This document shows, piece by piece, positions 24,346 through 27,579 of a stretch of 27,579 bases of DNA; positions within the stretch are counted from its first letter, which is position 1; each line of letters starts with the position of its first letter. A program made the position numbers and the translations under genes. This stretch comes from Bacteroidales bacterium (GTDB lineage Bacteria > Bacteroidota > Bacteroidia > Bacteroidales > UBA7960). The notes beneath the pieces are model-generated. The model was not told the DNA's origin, searched no databases, and saw only the letters and a list, made by a program, of their open reading frames with translations. The stretch is from the NCBI GenBank assembly GCA_007122505.1, contig SKTQ01000066.1, positions 1 to 27,579 on the forward strand, given 5' to 3'.

Positions 24346-26979
24346 ATGAGTAATATTCCCAAACAATATGCACCCTCCAGGGTTGAAAAAAAATGGTATG
24401 ACAGCTGGATAGAAAATGGTTATTTTAAATCATTTCCGGATGATCGGCCGGCTTACTCCATGGTTATACCGCCTCCAAACGTTACCGGTGTACTTCACAT
24501 GGGTCACATGCTCAACAACACCATCCAGGATGTGCTGGTCAGGCGGGCTCGTATGCAGGGTTTTAACACACTCTGGCTGCCGGGGACCGATCATGCTTCT
24601 ATCGCAACTGAAGCCAAGGTGGTTAACAAGCTCAGAGAAGAAGGAATCGACAAGAAAACACTTACCAGGGAAGACTTTCTGCATCATGCTTGGGAATGGA
24701 AGGAAAAACACGGTGGGATTATCCTTGAGCAGTTAAAAAAGCTTGGTGCTTCCTGTGACTGGGACAAAACCCGTTTCACCATGGATGACATGCTGTCTGA
24801 TTCCGTGATACGTGTTTTCATTGATCTTTATGAAAAAGGTCTTATTTACAGGGGTGTCCGTATGGTTAACTGGGATCCGAAGGCTTTGACGGCACTTTCT
24901 GACGAAGAGGTAATCCATAAAGAAGTCCAGTCCAAGTTTTATTATGTAAGCTACCATATACAGGACAGCGAGGAAACGGTTACCATTGCTACTACCCGGC
25001 CCGAAACCATTCTGGGCGATACGGCTATTTGTATTCATCCTGAGGATGATCGCTTTCGCCACCTGATCGGCAAAAAAGCCCTCGTACCGCTCATAAACAG
25101 ACCTGTTCCCTTCATTCTGGATGAATATGTTGACCGTGAGTTTGGTACCGGTGCTCTGAAAGTCACACCTGCTCACGATATCAACGACTACAATCTGGGC
25201 ATCAAGCACAATTTGCCCTCTATTGATATTTTTAATGATGACGGCACGCTCAATGAAAAAGCCGAGATTCTCATCGGAGAAGACCGTTTTGAAGCGAGGG
25301 AAAAGATCACCAAAGAACTGGAAGCCAAAGGTCATCTGATCAAGGTTGAAGAAATTACCAATAGTATTGGTTATTCCGAACGTACAGATGAAGTTATTGA
25401 ACCCAAACTGTCGTTACAGTGGTTCCTGAAAATGGATGCCCTGGCCAAGCCGGCGCTTGATGTAGTGATGGACGACACCATCAGGTTTCATCCGCCTAAA
25501 TTTAAGAACATCTACAAGCACTGGATGGAAAATGTTCGCGATTGGTGTATAAGCCGTCAATTGTGGTGGGGTCACCGTATTCCTGCTTATTATTTGCCGG
25601 ACGGACAATTTGTTGTTGCGGAAAACCCGGAAACTGCCTTAATGATAGCGAGAGAGAAATACGATCCTGAATTAAAAGTAGCCGATTTAAAGCAGGATGA
25701 AGACGTTCTGGACACCTGGTTCTCTTCCTGGTTGTGGCCCATATCCGTATTTGACGGGATCAACAAACCTGACAATGAGGAAATCCGCTATTATTATCCA
25801 ACCAACGATCTTGTAACGGCACCGGAAATCCTGTTTTTCTGGGTGGCCCGGATGATCATGGCGGGAATAGAATTCCGTAATGAAATACCTTTCAGGAATG
25901 TTTACCTGCATGGCATTGTCAGGGATAAGGCGGGGCGCAAAATGTCAAAATCACTCGGCAACTCACCTGACCCCATTGAGCTCATGGACCGCTATGGAGC
26001 CGATGGCGTTCGTGTGGGTATGCTCCTTTGTTCGCCTGCCGGCAATGATTTGCTGTTTGATGAGTCACTGTGTGAACAAGGAAGAAATTTCTGTAACAAG
26101 ATATGGAATGCTTTCCGGCTTACCCAAAGCTGGGAGGTTGATGAAAAATTGTCTCCTTCACAAGAATCAAATACAGCCATTAAATGGTTTGAAGCCAATC
26201 TCAACAGGAACCTGGAGATTATTGAAGATCACTATAAAAAATACCGCATTGCAGATGCCCTCATGACGGTTTACAAGCTGATCTGGGACGACTTTTGTTC
26301 GTGGTACCTGGAAATGGTAAAACCGGCTTACCAGCAAGCCATCGATGCACCAACCTACAGAAAAACCATTGAGTTTTTAAACAAACTGTTGCGGGTACTG
26401 CATCCTTTTATGCCCTTTATTACAGAAGAGATTTACCAGGAAATCAAGGGTGATAGTGATTGGGAGAGCATTACCATTGCGGAGATGCCCGGTTATGAAA
26501 AATATGACAACACCATCATAGAGCAGTTTGATTTTGCCAAACTGGTGATTGTGGCTCTCAGAAATCTGCGCCAGGAGAAAAACATCCCACAAAAACAAAC
26601 ACTGGACCTATTCATCAAGAAAAATCATGAACAGTCACCGGATATCACCTTTGACGGCATCGTGAAAAAGCTTTGCAATATTGAGCATCTCGACTATGTT
26701 CATGAAAAACCCTCAGGGGCGCACTCTGTTATCGTGAAATCCACTGAGTTGCTCATCCCATTAGACACACATGTAAACATCGAAGAGGAATTGGAACGCC
26801 TGAGGACAGAACTCAAATACCAGGAAGGCTTTCTTGCCGGTATTGAGAAAAAACTCTCCAACGAAAGGTTTGTAAACAATGCTCCGGAAAAGGTTGTCGC
26901 ACTTGAGCAAAAGAAAAAACAGGATGCCGAGGCAAAAATCAGCGTAATCAGGGAGCAGCTCAAAAACCTGGAAAAATAG
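24346..26979 (+). CDS. valS: Valyl-tRNA synthetase, 877 aa
   Basis: Class I synthetase charging tRNA-Val. HMGH motif is at 51-54 and KMSKS at 532-536 (GRKMSKSLGNSPDP). The editing (CP1) domain includes TTRPETILGDTAICIHPEDDRF, and the anticodon-binding region ends in a C-terminal coiled coil (about 810-877), typical for ValRS. The ATG at 24346 follows the promoter directly. A TTG nine bases earlier is in frame but unneeded. Full-length. The stop is 7 bp from the stop of the convergent sorted-protein gene. Confidence 0.98.
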   Translation: MSNIPKQYAPSRVEKKWYDSWIENGYFKSFPDDRPAYSMVIPPPNVTGVLHMGHMLNNTIQDVLVRRARMQGFNTLWLPGTDHASIATEAKVVNKLREEGIDKKTLTREDFLHHAWEWKEKHGGIILEQLKKLGASCDWDKTRFTMDDMLSDSVIRVFIDLYEKGLIYRGVRMVNWDPKALTALSDEEVIHKEVQSKFYYVSYHIQDSEETVTIATTRPETILGDTAICIHPEDDRFRHLIGKKALVPLINRPVPFILDEYVDREFGTGALKVTPAHDINDYNLGIKHNLPSIDIFNDDGTLNEKAEILIGEDRFEAREKITKELEAKGHLIKVEEITNSIGYSERTDEVIEPKLSLQWFLKMDALAKPALDVVMDDTIRFHPPKFKNIYKHWMENVRDWCISRQLWWGHRIPAYYLPDGQFVVAENPETALMIAREKYDPELKVADLKQDEDVLDTWFSSWLWPISVFDGINKPDNEEIRYYYPTNDLVTAPEILFFWVARMIMAGIEFRNEIPFRNVYLHGIVRDKAGRKMSKSLGNSPDPIELMDRYGADGVRVGMLLCSPAGNDLLFDESLCEQGRNFCNKIWNAFRLTQSWEVDEKLSPSQESNTAIKWFEANLNRNLEIIEDHYKKYRIADALMTVYKLIWDDFCSWYLEMVKPAYQQAIDAPTYRKTIEFLNKLLRVLHPFMPFITEEIYQEIKGDSDWESITIAEMPGYEKYDNTIIEQFDFAKLVIVALRNLRQEKNIPQKQTLDLFIKKNHEQSPDITFDGIVKKLCNIEHLDYVHEKPSGAHSVIVKSTELLIPLDTHVNIEEELERLRTELKYQEGFLAGIEKKLSNERFVNNAPEKVVALEQKKKQDAEAKISVIREQLKNLEK

Positions 26980-26986
26980 TGATTTG

Positions 26987-27579
26987 CTATTTGATCATTC
27001 TCAGGGATTGACGGGATACAGCCGTTTGGGCCGACAAAACATATACACCATGCTCCAGGCGATCATAGATGGCAGAAAGCTCAAATGTATGTTCTCCGGC
27101 AGGTAATTTTCCATCGTGAAGAACCATTCTTAACCTTCCCTGCATATCAAACAACAGCAGCTTTACCGATTCGGTTTGCAGCATATTCAGCACTACGGAA
27201 GTATTGTGTTTGATTGGATTTGGAAACACTTCCAGGGAAACAGGCTGTGTGGATATTTCATGGATGGATGTGGGGTCAATGCCGTTGCCTTTCAGATAGA
27301 AAGAATACTCGGGATCATTCCCGGCATTACTTTGAAAAACAGCGATTCCTGACTTTATACCGCTTACAAGCGGACTAAATGTAACCAACAAATCCTGGCT
27401 TTGACCGGGTTCAAGCGTAATGGGAAAAGTAATCCCGTTAATGGTAAACGGCAGCGTTTCATCCAGGTCCACCGCTTCAATGGTTAATGATAAATTGCCG
27501 TGGTTGGCAACGGTTAATTCCTGTTCCATTGATTCATTGATATGCACATTACCAAAATCCATGGTGTCGGCCGACAGTG
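26987..27579 (-). CDS. Secreted protein with type IX C-terminal sorting domain, C-terminal part
   Basis: Partial: the reading frame stays open through the right edge, where it reads LSADTMDFGNV before the first internal Met at 27562. Residues from there to about 95 form an Ig-like domain of the choice-of-anchor-D type (FGNVHINESMEQELTVANHG, then ITLEPGQSQDLLVTFSP). The last 80 residues (VSLEVFPNPIKHNTSVVLNM to the end) are a type A sorting domain, with PNP, the LLFDMQGRL strand, GEHTF and GVYVL. It would be exported by Sec, then across the outer membrane by the type IX system to which PorW belongs. Cargo function is unknown, as the N-terminus is missing. Confidence 0.88.
   Translation of the reverse strand, partial: LSADTMDFGNVHINESMEQELTVANHGNLSLTIEAVDLDETLPFTINGITFPITLEPGQSQDLLVTFSPLVSGIKSGIAVFQSNAGNDPEYSFYLKGNGIDPTSIHEISTQPVSLEVFPNPIKHNTSVVLNMLQTESVKLLLFDMQGRLRMVLHDGKLPAGEHTFELSAIYDRLEHGVYVLSAQTAVSRQSLRMIK

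Noticed and set aside
1..27579. Mobile elements, CRISPR arrays, defence or toxin-antitoxin modules
   Set aside because: None found on reading both strands. Genes are housekeeping, envelope or metabolic, and no transposase, integrase, nuclease-effector or array repeat was seen.

Overview
The window looks like a chromosomal segment of a Bacteroidota bacterium. The support is: a PorW/SprE type IX secretion lipoprotein, a protein with a type IX C-terminal sorting domain, an F-ATPase subunit a with a long N-terminal leader, a bactofilin beside the ATP synthase genes, weak or absent Shine-Dalgarno sequences, and repeated matches to the Bacteroidota -7 promoter element TAnnTTTG just upstream of genes. 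No rRNA, tRNA, CRISPR array, phage or insertion sequence was seen. Nearly all the DNA is coding.

Layout. (1) 1-4.2 kb: the start of ettA (minus, cut by the window edge), an unrecognised 201-aa protein, a PepSY-type membrane protein with a Cys/His-rich lipoprotein (minus), truA (plus) and an AI-2E family membrane protein whose 3' end overlaps truA. (2) 4.2-9.7 kb: a catabolic-looking minus-strand run, ygeY (M20 hydrolase) - ygeW (knotted carbamoyltransferase) - exported amidase - AI-2E transporter, with an xdhC-like molybdenum-hydroxylase maturation gene diverging from it. This resembles part of the E. coli ygeWXY/xdh purine and ureido-compound region, but ygeX, hyuA, ssnA and the hydroxylase structural genes are not in the window. 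(3) 9.7-15.8 kb: a minus-strand ATP synthase operon. In transcription order it is bactofilin, AtpI-like membrane protein, a, c, b, delta, alpha, gamma. Beta and epsilon are absent. The spacer between c and b holds overlapping, mutually exclusive hairpins. (4) 15.8-23.1 kb: porW (minus), divergent from a plus-strand run of membrane-anchored M23 peptidase, dxr, rseP and rnz. (5) 23.2-27.6 kb: lplA (minus), valS (plus), and the C-terminal part of a type IX-sorted protein running off the right edge.

How the parts fit together. porW and the sorted protein belong to one secretion route. The bactofilin and the M23 peptidase are a plausible cell-shape pair. The ygeY/ygeW/xdhC neighbourhood is the most interesting metabolic hypothesis: anaerobic breakdown of a purine-derived ureido or amide compound. 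Its substrate and the role of the co-directional amidase and transporter cannot be settled from sequence alone. Everything else is close to standard housekeeping content for this phylum.
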